From positions 4,474,001-4,538,000 of the forward strand of contig JAULSN010000004.1 in assembly GCA_033439765.1 (NCBI GenBank): a DNA stretch of 64,000 nt, in the 5' to 3' direction. Positions 52,022 through 63,890 of this stretch are shown here, one piece after another. The translations under genes and the position numbers were made by a program. Within the stretch, counting starts at the first letter, position 1. Each line of letters opens with the position of its first letter. This DNA comes from Lasiosphaeria ovina. Taxonomy: Eukaryota; Ascomycota; Sordariomycetes; Sordariales; Lasiosphaeriaceae. The notes under the pieces are model-generated. The model worked only from the letters and a program-made list of their open reading frames with translations, searched no databases and was not told where the DNA came from.

Positions 52022-55000
52022 TTCGGGCCTCGTGGGTGTTGTTTATCGCACGGTATATGGGTGATCCAAAGAAAGGTGACGCGCGTGTTACCCCTCGGTA
52101 CTATTTAGATTTGAACAAGCGCCAATCCCACCGAGCCAAACGACACTGGCCGGTCTCAATATAGCTAGTCGAGCGAATATCGAGGCCGTGTCGTTTCGGG
52201 GCGGCGGGCGGTGTGTGGTATGGTTGTTTGAATATCGACGAAGCTTTGAGCAAGTCGGTGTCGCAATTCGAAAGTGGTGCAAGTTTGAAAGGAATGATCG
52301 AAATAAAATGGAAATCGTCAGCTGTAAAAAGAGTGTTGTCCTAAAATCCCCTAGTCGGGATAGGAGGTAGTATCGAGGATCCGCAATTGGGCTCGAGTTG
52401 CTAACGATGGTGGTGCAAAAAAGTAGAGATTCAAGCCGAACGAAGGTAAAAGGACCTGGAAAGAATGAACGGGTTCCTTAGAATGGGCTGAATGTTGATT
52501 TCAAGGGAGTGACTGTGGTGAGAAAAGCGAAAGGAGAAGTGGGGGAGGAAGGGGAAGGGCTGGTCGCGAACGACGTGACGATGGGGCGATCAAGGAGGAC
52601 GAAAAGAGAGACTGGAAAAGAAAAAACGAGAGCAGGCGAGGGCACGGGATGGGGGGGGGGCCTAGTCAAGAGGGAAAAGAGTGGGAAGGAACGGGAGTGT
52701 GGGCCTGACCAAAGGCGGCGGCTCCCACACTGGACGGGTCAAGCACGGCGGGTCAGGTCAGGTACAGCGCAGGCTCCAAGCGCCTTTGGGCGACAACGCA
52801 GCCCGCAAAAGAAATCCAAGGCCCGACGGCAAACGGGCGCGGGGGGGGACTTGGAAGGGATCTCGCAGCCACACCGTGCCGGATACAGTGCCACGAAGCC
52901 TCCGACCTTCGCGGGTTTTGGTACCTGCCCGACTTGGTTGCGCCCAGTCAGCCCACCTGCAGCTCACTCTGGACGCGGCGCCCAAACTGCGTCACTGCAG
53001 CTTGCACGCAGCTGGAAACACACGCCAAGCTTGGACGTGAGGGGAGCTGTTCACTGCAAAAGGCCAAGCATGCTGGCGCCTCTCCACACCACCTCACCTG
53101 GCCCGGGGTCTGAACAGAAACCTTGAGCTCCCCCGTCGTCGACTCCTCGGCTCGGCTCCGGCGAACGAGCCGACAACTACGATACTCGCGGCCGGTGAGC
53201 CTCCACTGCTTACCCAAGGTACTCAGCAGATCCCCGACGAAAGACACACCCTTCATTCACTGCGGACTGGGGGAGGAGAAGAGGCGCCGTCAAGGCACCG
53301 TAGGTAGCGCGGCGACTCGGGAGGCTTGGAACACCCTTGCAGGCCAGGGCTCTCTCATGCAAAACAGTGAAACAAGTGCGAGTACTATGTAAGACGGCGG
53401 TCTCTCAGAGCAAGGATATACCGTGCAAGCGCAGGCACAACGCTGCACGAACTGACCAAAACAGTGCTAGTTTCTGCTCGAGACAAGAGAAAAAGGCGGG
53501 AGAGACCTCAACTTTGTTGGAGGACAGGAAAGGGGCAAGCTAATCCGTCCGTACCCGCCGTTCCCCTCCGATCTGACCCTCACCTCAGTTAGCAGCAAGA
53601 GTCCTTAGCTCCCTAGTTATCTGCACAGCACAGTACAGTGCAGTGTCGCACAGTCCGGGCGATCCTGAGGTGCGTCGAGTCTGGACGATGATCCAAGATG
53701 CACGCTCACTGTGGCAGTGGCTTAGCCAAGTCAAGGGACGACGCCCGAGTTTCTGCCAGGCTCAGGCTGCAGGACCCTTTTCAATGCGCGCTCCCCGCCT
53801 GCATTCAGATACTTAGTATGCGGCACAGCCCGTAGTACTGTGCACACGGCGGCGGGAAGCACGATCGACCTCCTTCGCAGTACTACCTTGCACAGTACAA
53901 AGCACTCGTCCGCCGTGCCTAAGGTGCCAGGCAGGTAGTGTACAAGACGAAGGCCTCGAAGTGCGAACAACATATCCGTACCTGAATGACAACAGGATGG
54001 GATGGCATTGGCCGTATCCAACAAGTGTGCCCGCGGCCTGGGCCCCTTGTACCTTGTCGTACAACCTGGAAACGGGACTGGCGAGCAGACCGAAGACAAA
54101 CCGGGCATCACTTCAGAGCTCAACCCTCTCCTGGCCGTCGGGGACCAACTACACGTCTTGCCGGTGAGCCCTGCCAGAGCTTTTGAGCCGCATGCAGTCA
54201 TCGTGAAGTGTCTTTTCACAGGTTGTCACCCTCGAGATTGGGAGTCAGTGTTTGCACGGTACTTCAGATAGCGGATTCCGGTCACGCCACTGTGTACGCC
54301 AGTTGCCGTCGTGGAACAGACCACACCGGTCCCATTAGTTCGGTCGCATGGTCTGCCTTCTCGCCGGTCGTAGACGATCTACGCCGTTGACATGTGTTGG
54401 CCGGTCTTTGACAGGCCTGGGGGTCCCCTATAACTAGCCCGGGATCAACGGTGTAGTTGGTTGTCAAGCGGACTTCGCGGACGAAAGGCGGTCTGGTGCG
54501 CACACGCGCCTTTTTCTTCTCGACGACGCCGGCGGGCTAGCTGCTCGCTCGCTGTTTGGCCAGGTGGACTCCCTCTCTTTCGAGTCTCCAGCGTCTTTCG
54601 CCGTTCGGGCTTCACTCTTGAGTCTTGGCTGAGGTAGCTACCTCGTTAGCGTACTTTTGGCTTGCCCAGCGGGTCCCGTTTGCGAGTGGTGTCACGATAC
54701 GCCGATACAGACGGATATCGTGGATGGCATCATCCGCGTTTACGGGGTACTCCGCTCACCTTCCCCCTGTCGGCGCCGAAGCAGGCCTTGTTCGGGCTCT
54801 TCTCTGATCTGCTCTGCTCAGGTAATGCACGCCAACATAATCCAAAGCACATACAACATACAGAAATGTACAGTAAATGATTACATACAATATATGGCTT
54901 GTGCAGCGCCCCAAGGCAGATCTGAGATTGAGCTACCGAGCCTGCGCCGTATTATGCCTCTCGTATCGAGGCAGGCAGGCTGCTATTTTTGAATGGGGTC

Positions 55001-58000
55001 GACAGGACGAGGCAGACGATCAACTTGGTGTTCACTCCCGACTCGTCGGCGCATTCTCGACGACCAATCCTGGCGGTGGTGACCAGCCAAATCCACCCCC
55101 ACCTTGGGGGTCCGGCATCAAGTTCGGGAAAAGGGGGGAGAAAACCAGCAGGCTCCTCCGAACACAACGATCTGCCTGCTTCAAGACGGCCAATACACAG
55201 TGCGCGGTGTGTGGTTCCTTCCAGACAGGCAAGTCATCGACATCCATGGGAAGGAAGGAAAGGCAGCCACCCAAAAAATCGTAAATCCGACTGGGCGATC
55301 GATCTTGAGCCAAGTCTCTTTTCGATAGTTGGACCTGCGGGACGAAGGGCTGGACCTCCTGACCTCCGCTTCAGTGAGACATGAAGACGGATATCGGCCA
55401 ATTGCCGATGAGAACCTTGTGCACCTTTGCGATCTACGTGCACTGCGCCCAACCTGGTGTAAGAAAAGACAGCCCCAAGCTCTCGAGTCTTTTCGGGTCT
55501 CTCACGTCTCTCAGAGCTCTCACATCGCCACAAGCTGTGCCACAGCACAACCTTCTTGTTCCTGCAGAAGCGCGGAGTATGCAATGCAGGTCGCTGACAC
55601 TGTGTGCGACTTGCCGTGTTCCTGTATTTTGTGCAACTTTGCAAGACTGCAAGACTGGCCAGCGCCGACAACTTTTATGTTTTTACCGAATCCACGGCGT
55701 CGTCTCGCACCCTCTTCCATATCTCGAGCACCGCCTTGGACGGGACGACGACGCCAGTCATCTTCGGGCCCAGAGCTCAGGTCGACAACCGCCGGAGTGA
55801 GGCTGCCTACGACGCAGGCCAAAATCCCGAGCGATACGTCAATTCTGCCGATTGCTGGCCTCAGCCCGCGCTCGCCTGCATGTCAATAGATCCCGCAAAC
55901 TAAATGCGGGTCGGGCGCTTGAATGGCCCGTCCTGGACTCAAGATGCGCCGCTTGGGACTGAAGTGAAGTCGTCGGCCTGGCCTTGATCCAAAGAAGCAC
56001 GGCGTACGCACATGCAGGAATCCAGTAGTTAGCAGGAACAACTGGCCGGCCAGCAAACGTCGAGGCTGAACGACTCAATAGCCAACCGCGGCCTAACCAT
56101 CCGGGCAGGCCCGGCAGACGGGCAAAACAGAACAAGTCGTAATGGGGGCTTCCCTACGGATCCTACAAGGCACTCACTCAATTTTGGCATCGTTGAAGGC
56201 TTCCCGAGGACCTTCAGTAACCCCCCTTCCTCCTCTCTGGGTTTTGTTTGTGGTCAGCTCTGTTGGACCTCCTCGCCACCACGCCGCCGCGACAAGTTTA
56301 TTGGCTGACCAGCTACTCCGTTACTTACTGTGGTAAAAGGGGGAACGGAGGGGAGGGAGAGGGCGACCAACAGCCCTGCCGGTCTGCGCACTGTGGGCTT
56401 TCCTCGCTCGCCCTGAACCCTTCTTCCCTCCCTGGATACGTATGGAGAAAGGATGGAGTGGGCCAGGCTCGCATTTCTCCACTTTACCCCTGAACCGCCC
56501 TTTCTACGGGGATGCACGCCATTGGCCCAGCGGTTTCGGGCGCCTCAAAATAGGTTAGCAGGCGATCGCTCCCGAACCTGGTTGTTCCTCTCCTCCTTTC
56601 TTTTTTTTTGCGTGAGGGACGGAAAAAAAATCCGTCTGATCTTTTTTTGCGTGCACGCGTAGTGTAAATCGGACCCCATGCTTTCCATGCAAATCCTGAT
56701 CCCCTGTCGAGCCCGTTAGGAAGCCCTGACCAGGCGAAGGGGGGCACGAGATCGCACCTGCCCCCCCTGGCCACCCCTTGGCGAGTCAGGGGGCACGTAA
56801 CCTGGGCATGGCAGGCCAGGCAGGCTACTATGTATCGACGATTCCATGTTTCTTCGTCAGACGTCTTTGCACGCCGCGGCAGTTACACGTACCTAGTGGT
56901 ATACCATTGTACCACCCCGCGCTTTGCGGAGCTTGTCGTCGACGCGTGCGGCAGCCAGCCCTGAGGTGAGGAGCATAATAAGGATAAGGTGCTGCCCGGC
57001 TGGGATTGCCCAGGTGGAATTCCCACTGTTGACGATCCGCCCGTGTTTGGACGCGGCAAGACGCGCGTGGGCTGTGGGGCCCAGTTGAACGCCAGGAGAG
57101 CGGTTATCTTCATGCGCTGGACCCAACCTAAAGCGTCCGAGCTCCCACACCGCCCGCTGCGTGATTGGCCCGAGCCCATCTGTTGTTCATGCAAACCCGG
57201 GCAGAGCGGAAGCGGAGAAGGGAGGGCAAAGCTCAAAGGTTTACCTAAGGGCCTCGAATCGACACCGAGCGGCGACCGCCTTTTTTTTTCTGGGCATTGC
57301 TGGAAAGAGCGGGAGGGGGCCACGCGGGCCTGAAGTCCGCACGAACGGCAAGAGAGCCATGTGGTTAAGTTGACGGGTTATCGACGTGGATTGGCTGCTG
57401 GCGGCCAGGCGGCTTGACGGCCTGCCACTGAGGGCTTGCCCCCCCTGCAACCAATTGGTGACCGAGGTCTCGGTAGTTGACACATTCGGTGGCGCTCCGG
57501 GCAGCCCTCAAAGCCATCTGGAACTCCAGACTTGGAAAAATGCCATCGTTCTACATCACCGAGCAAGGCCATTGGGCCCAGCGATGCGCATGATAATTAC
57601 CAGAATACAGGTCCAAGAGGCATGTGGCCTCGGGAATGGTGTGAACCAGAGGCTAGATCGATGTTCTTCTCTTCACAGTTCCACGTTCCTCGTTCCACGT
57701 TCCACTTCCGGCTACGGCTCCGAGAACCACCCTGCCCGCACACCCTCACTTCTGGCCGGCCATGGTCATGAAGCCAGACAATTCCCCGTTCTGCGTCGCC
57801 ATAGGAGAACGAGAGAACCTCACACCGCATGTCGAGATAAAACAAGTGGTCACAAGTGCGGACACACTCGGTACAGTGCGTTGACGAAAACCACCTCCCA
57901 CCTTGAGCTTTCTCCCTTTCGGACAGACAGCCTTGTTCAATATCAGTGGCCAGAAGTTTGACGCTTCGTCTCGACCAGCTGCTAGCCTTGAAGAATGTTC

Positions 58001-60438
58001 CGGATCAATCAGATGCGTAGTTCGCCTTTTTCTCGACCATGGCCCGCAGTTCACACATCAGCTGAGTCCTCGAGGGCTCAAGTACTAAGTAGGGTCAGCC
58101 AGCCAGCACTTCAAGAGTGTGGGTTTGACTTTGCGCGCAGCCTTACCCTTGGATCGCGCAACGACCAGGTGTGCATGTCAGTGCGGATCATGCATCGGGA
58201 TGCCGTGGCACGTCCGGGCACTAACAAGAAAATCATTTTGACGGTCGGTTTCTGGGGTGCGGCGCACCGAGCCTCTTGACACTCGGAACTAGCTTCCGAG
58301 AAAATAAAAAGATAAAAAAAGGACTGAAAATCTGAAAATCGGGAGGGACTTGGGTGTGGAGGCGGGGCCATGCCATCGGGGGTCGTCCCGGGGTATTTTT
58401 CCAAGTAGGGGGATGTCCCTGGCTCGTCAGTGTCATATCCTCACGCTCTTTTTTTTTTTGAATCCGTAACTACGGATACCTGGAAGCCATTTCTGGAAGG
58501 CTTCTCTACAAAGCCCAGAAACCTTCCTCTCTCGTCGGGACATGCCCCAGACCTCCGCCCTGGGTTACATTGATTGGGCCGGACGAGAATATTGCGCGGC
58601 TGAGCCCGACTCTGAAACCATCTCCATTCTGAGCGATTCCCAGGTGCCCCCCTGTCGATAGGAGCGTTCTTCTATGACCACCGCCCCAGATCTGACGATC
58701 TACCCCAAGTCGCGCCAGCCACAACAAGTCATGCGAGGCCATGCACACACGGAAAGAAAAAAAAAGGACGAAAAGACAAAGAACTTTGCTTCGCATTGGC
58801 GGACCTGTCGCGTGCGTACTAGAACTAGGAAAACAGCCGAGCTTCTGCGAACCCCTTTTCAACCCACTGGATTCGGCACGCGTCGTCCCACAAACGTCCC
58901 ACCGCGTTCCCCATCAACCTGCTACGCCGCCCAGCTACCCCAAGACAGCACCAGAGTTTCGTCTGGATAGAAGGCATCCTTATGTGTCTAGTCTTGGCCT
59001 GCTGCCGGGAAACGTCAAGACAAAAATAAAGAAGAGGGCAAAAAGGGGAGAGTGGATGACGCTGATCCGAACGATTATTCCCCACTCCCCCCGATACCCT
59101 CTTTAGATGTTTGTACTAGGTAGATATACCGGGGCCAGCAATGCTGCCAAATGCTGCCAACCAGAACCCAGCTATCCCTGTCCCCCTTTCCCCCCCTTTT
59201 TTACCGTCTCTTTTTTTAGGGCCGCTTCTCCCACCAGGCAGGCAAGTGGGCAGCTCGTCAACTCAGAACAGCACAACCCGGCACGCCGACAACATCTCCA
59301 GCAGCCCTCTCCCTGCTTTCCGTCAGCCAACTTTCAACGAACGGTAAGCTAGGCATTTTTTCCTCTCATTTCTTCACTACATACTGTACCATGACCCGAG
59401 CTAGGCAGTACTAGTCCCACCCGTCATCCCAGTTTACACTAGTCCACACCCAGGTCCAGAACAGGGCGGCACGTCAAAAGGCCTGTGACGTGTGTGTCTT
59501 GGGGGCAGCGGGTCCAATCCACACAGGGCAAACACTCGTGAAGCGGCCTAGTGACGGACGGATATGGCTCCTCGTCTATTTTTGGCACCGATGGTGAGAT
59601 CTACAGCATGGGCAGGGGAAGCTGGCCAAGAGAGGGAAAAAGAAAGAAAAAAGAAAAAGAGACTACCTTACCCAGCTAGCCTAGCTAGCTGCTAGCTAGG
59701 GAGGCTCCTTGGCAATTCCATACATATCCGTAGTCTCGACCACACTGGCTCGCTACCTGGCCAGGGCCGGACGGTTGCTTCTTGCTATATTCCTCCTTTG
59801 CTCATAGTCACTTCTTCCCCCCTAATAGCATAACCAAATCTGCTTCATGCAAAGACTTTGACATTTCTCCTGGGTCGGGTCGAAAGTGGGCAGATGGCAG
59901 CTTAGCGTACCGCAAAGACGTGTCATGCGGCTTCCTTCTGGCCATCTAATTTTGGGTATATGTATTTTTTGTTGTTTTGCGCGTCTCACGTTTGCCGGTC
60001 CCCGGTTTTCCTGTCTCGCTACGAAGTACGGAGTATAGTGCTGCTATGTATATCGCATCACTGATGGCGTGGCTCTTGAGACTGCGTGAGCAAACTGCTG
60101 TCTGCTTGGCGAAGTTGGAACAAGTGTATCTGCCTGCGTGAGCTTCGTGGTTGGGTTGCTCCGTTGGAAAGAGAAATGCTTTTTCTAGCTCTTCGAGATA
60201 GCCAACAATCCAACAGCTCTCTTTGAGGCCGCCAAGGATGTAATATATTTAACAAAGGAGAAGTCCCGTATAGTGTCGTACTCGGTGTGTCTAGCGATAA
60301 TTTTCCACCAACACCGTCTCTCCTTGCCACTCAGATTAAAGGCATTGGTTAATACAGTTCTTATTAGCTAGCCAAGACAATGATATCACCTTGCAAAGAC
60401 GGCGAATATAGTGGATTGAACAAGCAGTAGTATATTCA
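52022..60438. other. 8.4-kb gene-free region upstream of the homeodomain gene
   Basis: No frame in this region has a domain, a plausible intron chain or coding composition; the largest (162 and 191 codons) contain no recognisable motifs. The 1-1.5 kb nearest 52021 should be the promoter and long 5' UTR of the homeodomain gene. Scattered features are: two copies of a T-tract followed by TGCGTG flanking an A-tract (56602-56660); a TTCCACGTTCC triple near 57677-57705; AATGCTGCCA tandem copies (59140-59160); an interleaved CTAGC palindrome cluster (59679-59702); and a pyrimidine-rich tract followed by a GTAAGC donor-like site (59160-59345). The region could hold regulatory DNA or noncoding transcripts; nothing proves either. 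Confidence 0.45.
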
Positions 60439-62026
60439 TCACAGCTCCTTCATTACCTCGGTCACTGCCTTCTTCGCCATGCGCTTGCGCTGCTCCTCCG
60501 GCATACCGGCACTCATGTCTCTCACGGCCTGCAGCTTTCGCATCATGCGCTCCAGCTTCTGGACGTCCTCGTCTCCTAACTTCTCGTCCCCGTCCCCCTC
60601 TTTGCCCTCGTCTTTGACATCTGTTGGCGTAACTTTCTCCGCCGCCGCCGCCGCCGCCGCTGCACCCCCGCTGCTAGTTTCTGGTATCACTAGTGCCTCA
60701 TCGTCCCCGCCTCCGGCTAGTATGGCCTTCCTCAGCCCCATAAAGTCCTCCCGGTCAAAGCCAAAGTCCAGCTTGTCCGGGTCGAACTCGTCGTCCTCGT
60801 CTGTGTCTTCGCGTCGCCCTGCTGAAAGCTTGTCTCCGCTCTTTCCTTGTGACAAGATTTTGTCTTCCGCGTAATCCTCCTCGTCGTCATCGTCGCCGAA
60901 AGAATCTGCGCCGGACCAGTCGTTCGCCTGCAGCGCCTCGAGCACGCGGGGGAGGCCCATCTTCTCGCCGAACTCGTTGCGCTGGCCGCCAGCTCCGCCA
61001 GCTCCGCCGCCAGCAGGAGCAGCGGGAGTCGCAGCGGGAGTGGCGCGGGCGTGGACAAACTCCAGCCCCCACTCGGTGCAGCAGTCCTCCCACTCATCCA
61101 GCGCGTCGAGGTCGCCGTCGTCGAGGTCGCCGACGCCGATGCCGAATGACACGCCGTCCCAGTCCCAGCCGCCGAGGCCCTCGCGCACGACGCGGCCGAC
61201 GTGGGCGATCAGCTCCTTGGTCTGGGCGACCGACTCGGGCGACGACGACGACGGTGGGGAGGACGACGGGAGACCGAAAACGACGACTACGCCGCCCAGC
61301 ACGGCGAGCACCTCGCGCGCCTCAGGTGAGAGGAACGACGCGGCCCAGTCGGCGGGGGCGGCGACGACGTCGAGCCAGATGGGCACTTGGGCCGTGTAGT
61401 ATGGTGTCGACAGGGCGAGATTGTGTGTGGTACCGGCGAGGGACGACGTTGTCGCCTCCGTCTCCGACTCTTCTGCTACTACTACTACCTCTCCCGTTGT
61501 GGGTTCTGGGGCAGAGCCGGTCAAGTCTATTGTTTATTTGTTAGTAAAGAGAATTCAGCCCCCTTCACTCAATCCGATATGTATATCTGTCTCCTGATCC
61601 AAAACATCTCCAAATGGAAAGTAGGGCAGACCCAATTGCATAAGACGCAAATGACACAAGAGCAAGTCGCGTAAGAGAGATAAACCCATTCGATAGTTTC
61701 ACGGCCAGGATTATCGTTCACTTCCAAGCCCGGTCCCGGCTTTGTCAAATAGGAAAAGAAAGCCGAGAAGAGAAACGAGATATAATTTCAGGCTCGCTCT
61801 CGCCCCATAATACAGGGGAAATATGGACACGAGCAGACTGGACAACTCATGGAAACGTGACCCAGAATGAATCGAATACTATACCCAAAAACGTTGAAGA
61901 GAGAGTGGGCAACAGTGAAAGAACAAAAAATAGGACCCCGCACTAACCTCTGATGACGCGGCTGAGGTGGTGAGTAGAGTCGGCCAGCGAGACCGCCAGG
62001 ATACGACGGGGGTTTGCAATATCCAT
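60439..62026 (-). CDS. Irc6 / AAGAB (p34)-like clathrin-adaptor-binding protein
   Basis: Exons are complement(61948..62026) and complement(60439..61526), giving 388 residues. The short first exon (MDIANPRRILAVSLADS) joins through donor GTTAGT and acceptor CAATAG to ..RVIRDLTGSAPEP, the family's N-terminal GTPase-like beginning (a P-loop-less Rab-like fold). The middle contains WLDVVAAPADWAASFLSPEAREVL and the acidic DEWEDCCTEWGLEFV. The C-terminus (FGFDREDFMGLRKAIL, then KLERMMRKLQAVRDMSAGMPEEQRKRMAKKAV) is the adaptin-binding region of Irc6 and AAGAB. Such proteins chaperone assembly of AP-1/AP-2 adaptor complexes in the cytosol, so they influence clathrin traffic between Golgi, endosome and plasma membrane. 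Low-complexity insertions (poly-Ala with GCN codons at 60640-60663, and Ser/Pro runs) are outside the fold. The intron is long for this window (421 nt). Confidence 0.8.
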
Positions 62027-62807
62027 GTTTGCGGTTTGACGACGCGGCTGTCTTGTTGTGGTATGGTCCACCCGGCCGGGCAATCGAGGTGTTCGTCGTA
62101 GCCGTTGATGGAATTGTGAGGTGGGCTTCGGACGGTTGACTGTGGGGGGGGGGGGAAGCTTATGCAGGGCCCGAGAGTGGCGCTGCGGGGCAGTGGGTTA
62201 GGTGTATTCGGGCCTAGTTTTACTGCAAGACTGCTGCGTGTAATTGTGGCCCGACATCCACCGCCTCCAAGTCCATCTAAACTATGGACCTTCCGTGCTG
62301 TACGGGATGTAGATCATACATTATCAGTTTTTGGCTGGCTCAGCTGGGGAGGTGTTCGAGCGACTGAGGCCATTTTCCTGTTCAACGACATTGACTCCAG
62401 TCTTCCAAGGACGGGAATCTTTTCTTCCATGAGTTAATACTAAAGCCCTGTCACAAGCTGTAGTCATATCGCTGTCTATCTAGTGTTAAGGTACTTCCTA
62501 AGACACTGACGCTGTTTCCCCCCATATAGGTTCCTTCCCAGCCTAAAATACCTGATGAGCCGAAGGCCGCAACAAACGCAGTGAAGGAAAAGAAACCCCG
62601 GAGCGGCGAGAGTGGCAGCGCTACCGCATCACTCCAATACAAACACTATATAAACAAAGGCTTCCGGCCTTGGAAATACTAAATCAAAGCCGTGTAAATG
62701 CCCATTTTCCGAGGACAAGACCGAATCCGTGATGAGAAGGCCCCATCACAATAAACTCCATTCTCACAGGCATGGCGCTCCCAGCTCCAGATCACTGCTC
62801 TTCGCCA
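62027..62807. other. intergenic region, no gene seen
   Basis: These 781 bp lie between the start of the Irc6-like gene and the stop of the next minus-strand gene. A G run (62145-62155) lies about 120 nt upstream of the Irc6-like ATG. No coding frame is supported. Confidence 0.5.
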
Positions 62808-63571
62808 TCATCTCTGCCCCAGTGCCAACACCCCAAAAGCGCGATCAAGTTCCTCTCCCTCATCCGGCACCGCCATCTCGCTCGCGCCGCCGGGGCCGTG
62901 CCCCTCCTGCCCAAAGCCTGGCATGGGAGCAAACTGGCCCTGCGTGTGGTAATGATGCTGCTGCTGTTGGGAGACGCCGGCCATGGCAGTGTCTTCGCCA
63001 GCCGCAAGCTCGCGGTCCCACAGCGACGACGAAGAAGGCAGGCCTGGCGCTGGCGCCGGCACCGGCGTGGCATTGTTCGCAGCGCGCTCGGGCTCGAGCA
63101 GCCGCGCGTCGCTGTCGAGCCAGCCCGGCGCGAGGCGGCGCTTCTCGGCCAGCTCGCGCGCGCGGATCCGCTCGTCTAGGGCCCGCAGCTCGGCCTCGGC
63201 CTCGGCCTGCAGCTTGGCCACGTGTGCCGCCAGCGCGCGGCACGACGCGATGATGTCGTCGGGATGCGCCGCGTGCCCCGACGACGACACCACGTACTTG
63301 GGCCGCGCCGAGCCGTCTGCGCCGGGCCCCCCTGACGACGACGGCCCGCCGATGTCGGCGGCAGCCACTATCCCCGACGCTGACGGCGGTAGCGTGTTGG
63401 GCATGTTCTTGTACGTGTAGGGTAGCGTCGTGGCGGTCGGGAGGTTTACAAAGGGCGACACGGTTAGCGGGACCTGCTGAAGCAGCGGGTGGGAACCTGC
63501 AGATTGGGATTTTGTCAGCAGGGTGTAACCATGGGATGGAAGAGAGCTGGGGTCATACGATTGTCGTGCAT
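62808..63571 (-). CDS. coiled-coil protein of unknown function, two exons (predicted)
   Basis: Predicted exons are complement(63559..63571) and complement(62808..63496), giving 233 residues. A 13-nt first exon (ATG CAC GAC AAT C) with donor GTATGA joins through acceptor CTGCAG to give MHDNRSHPLLQQVPLTVSPFVNLP. The frame stays open upstream of this ATG for another 29 codons in a coding-like sequence (ending TLTFAQQPFT), yet no ATG occurs on this strand between 63572 and 63905. The true start may therefore be in an exon outside that frame, or Met1 is correct. Residues about 85-130 form a charged coiled coil (IIASCRALAAHVAKLQAEAEAELRALDERI) that ends with ELAEKRRLAPGWLDSD. The rest is Ala/Pro/Gln-rich and disordered. 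The family is not recognised, though the coiled-coil plus RRLAPGWLD block looks like a conserved fungal domain. Confidence 0.6.
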
Positions 63572-63890
63572 GGTGAAAGGCTGCTGAGCAAATGTGAGGG
63601 TGTTCTGGTTGACATTCAAGGAGCTTGTTGATGAATTGGTGTCCTCTACACGGATTCTGCAGGGTTGTTTGTCACTCGCTTGCGCGTGGCGGGGTGTCGA
63701 GTGACCTTGAAAGCTCTTGTGGGGTTGCAGGCACCGGCGATAAGGCCGATAAGGAAGCTCACCCCACTAAAATTTCCCCAAGCCGCCGCTATCCAGCTCC
63801 CCAAGCCCAAATAATGTCAACACTGCAGCGATCTGCGACTCCCGTTTCTGACCTCGAAACGCAAAACAGTACAAAGCACAAATCTCGAAG
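63572..63890. promoter_or_regulatory. divergent intergenic region at the right end
   Basis: This 319-bp spacer lies between opposite start codons (63571 minus, 63891 plus). The first about 87 nt continue the minus-strand frame of the coiled-coil gene, and CTGCAG next to 63653 could be a splice acceptor for an additional upstream exon. The rest should be shared promoter. Confidence 0.4.

Noticed and set aside
53731..54219. 162-codon minus-strand frame in the 8.4-kb region
   Set aside because: Cysteine/proline-rich random-looking composition, no domain and no supporting intron structure.
57386..57961. 191-codon plus-strand frame in the 8.4-kb region
   Set aside because: No conserved blocks; several competing frames on both strands cover the same bases.
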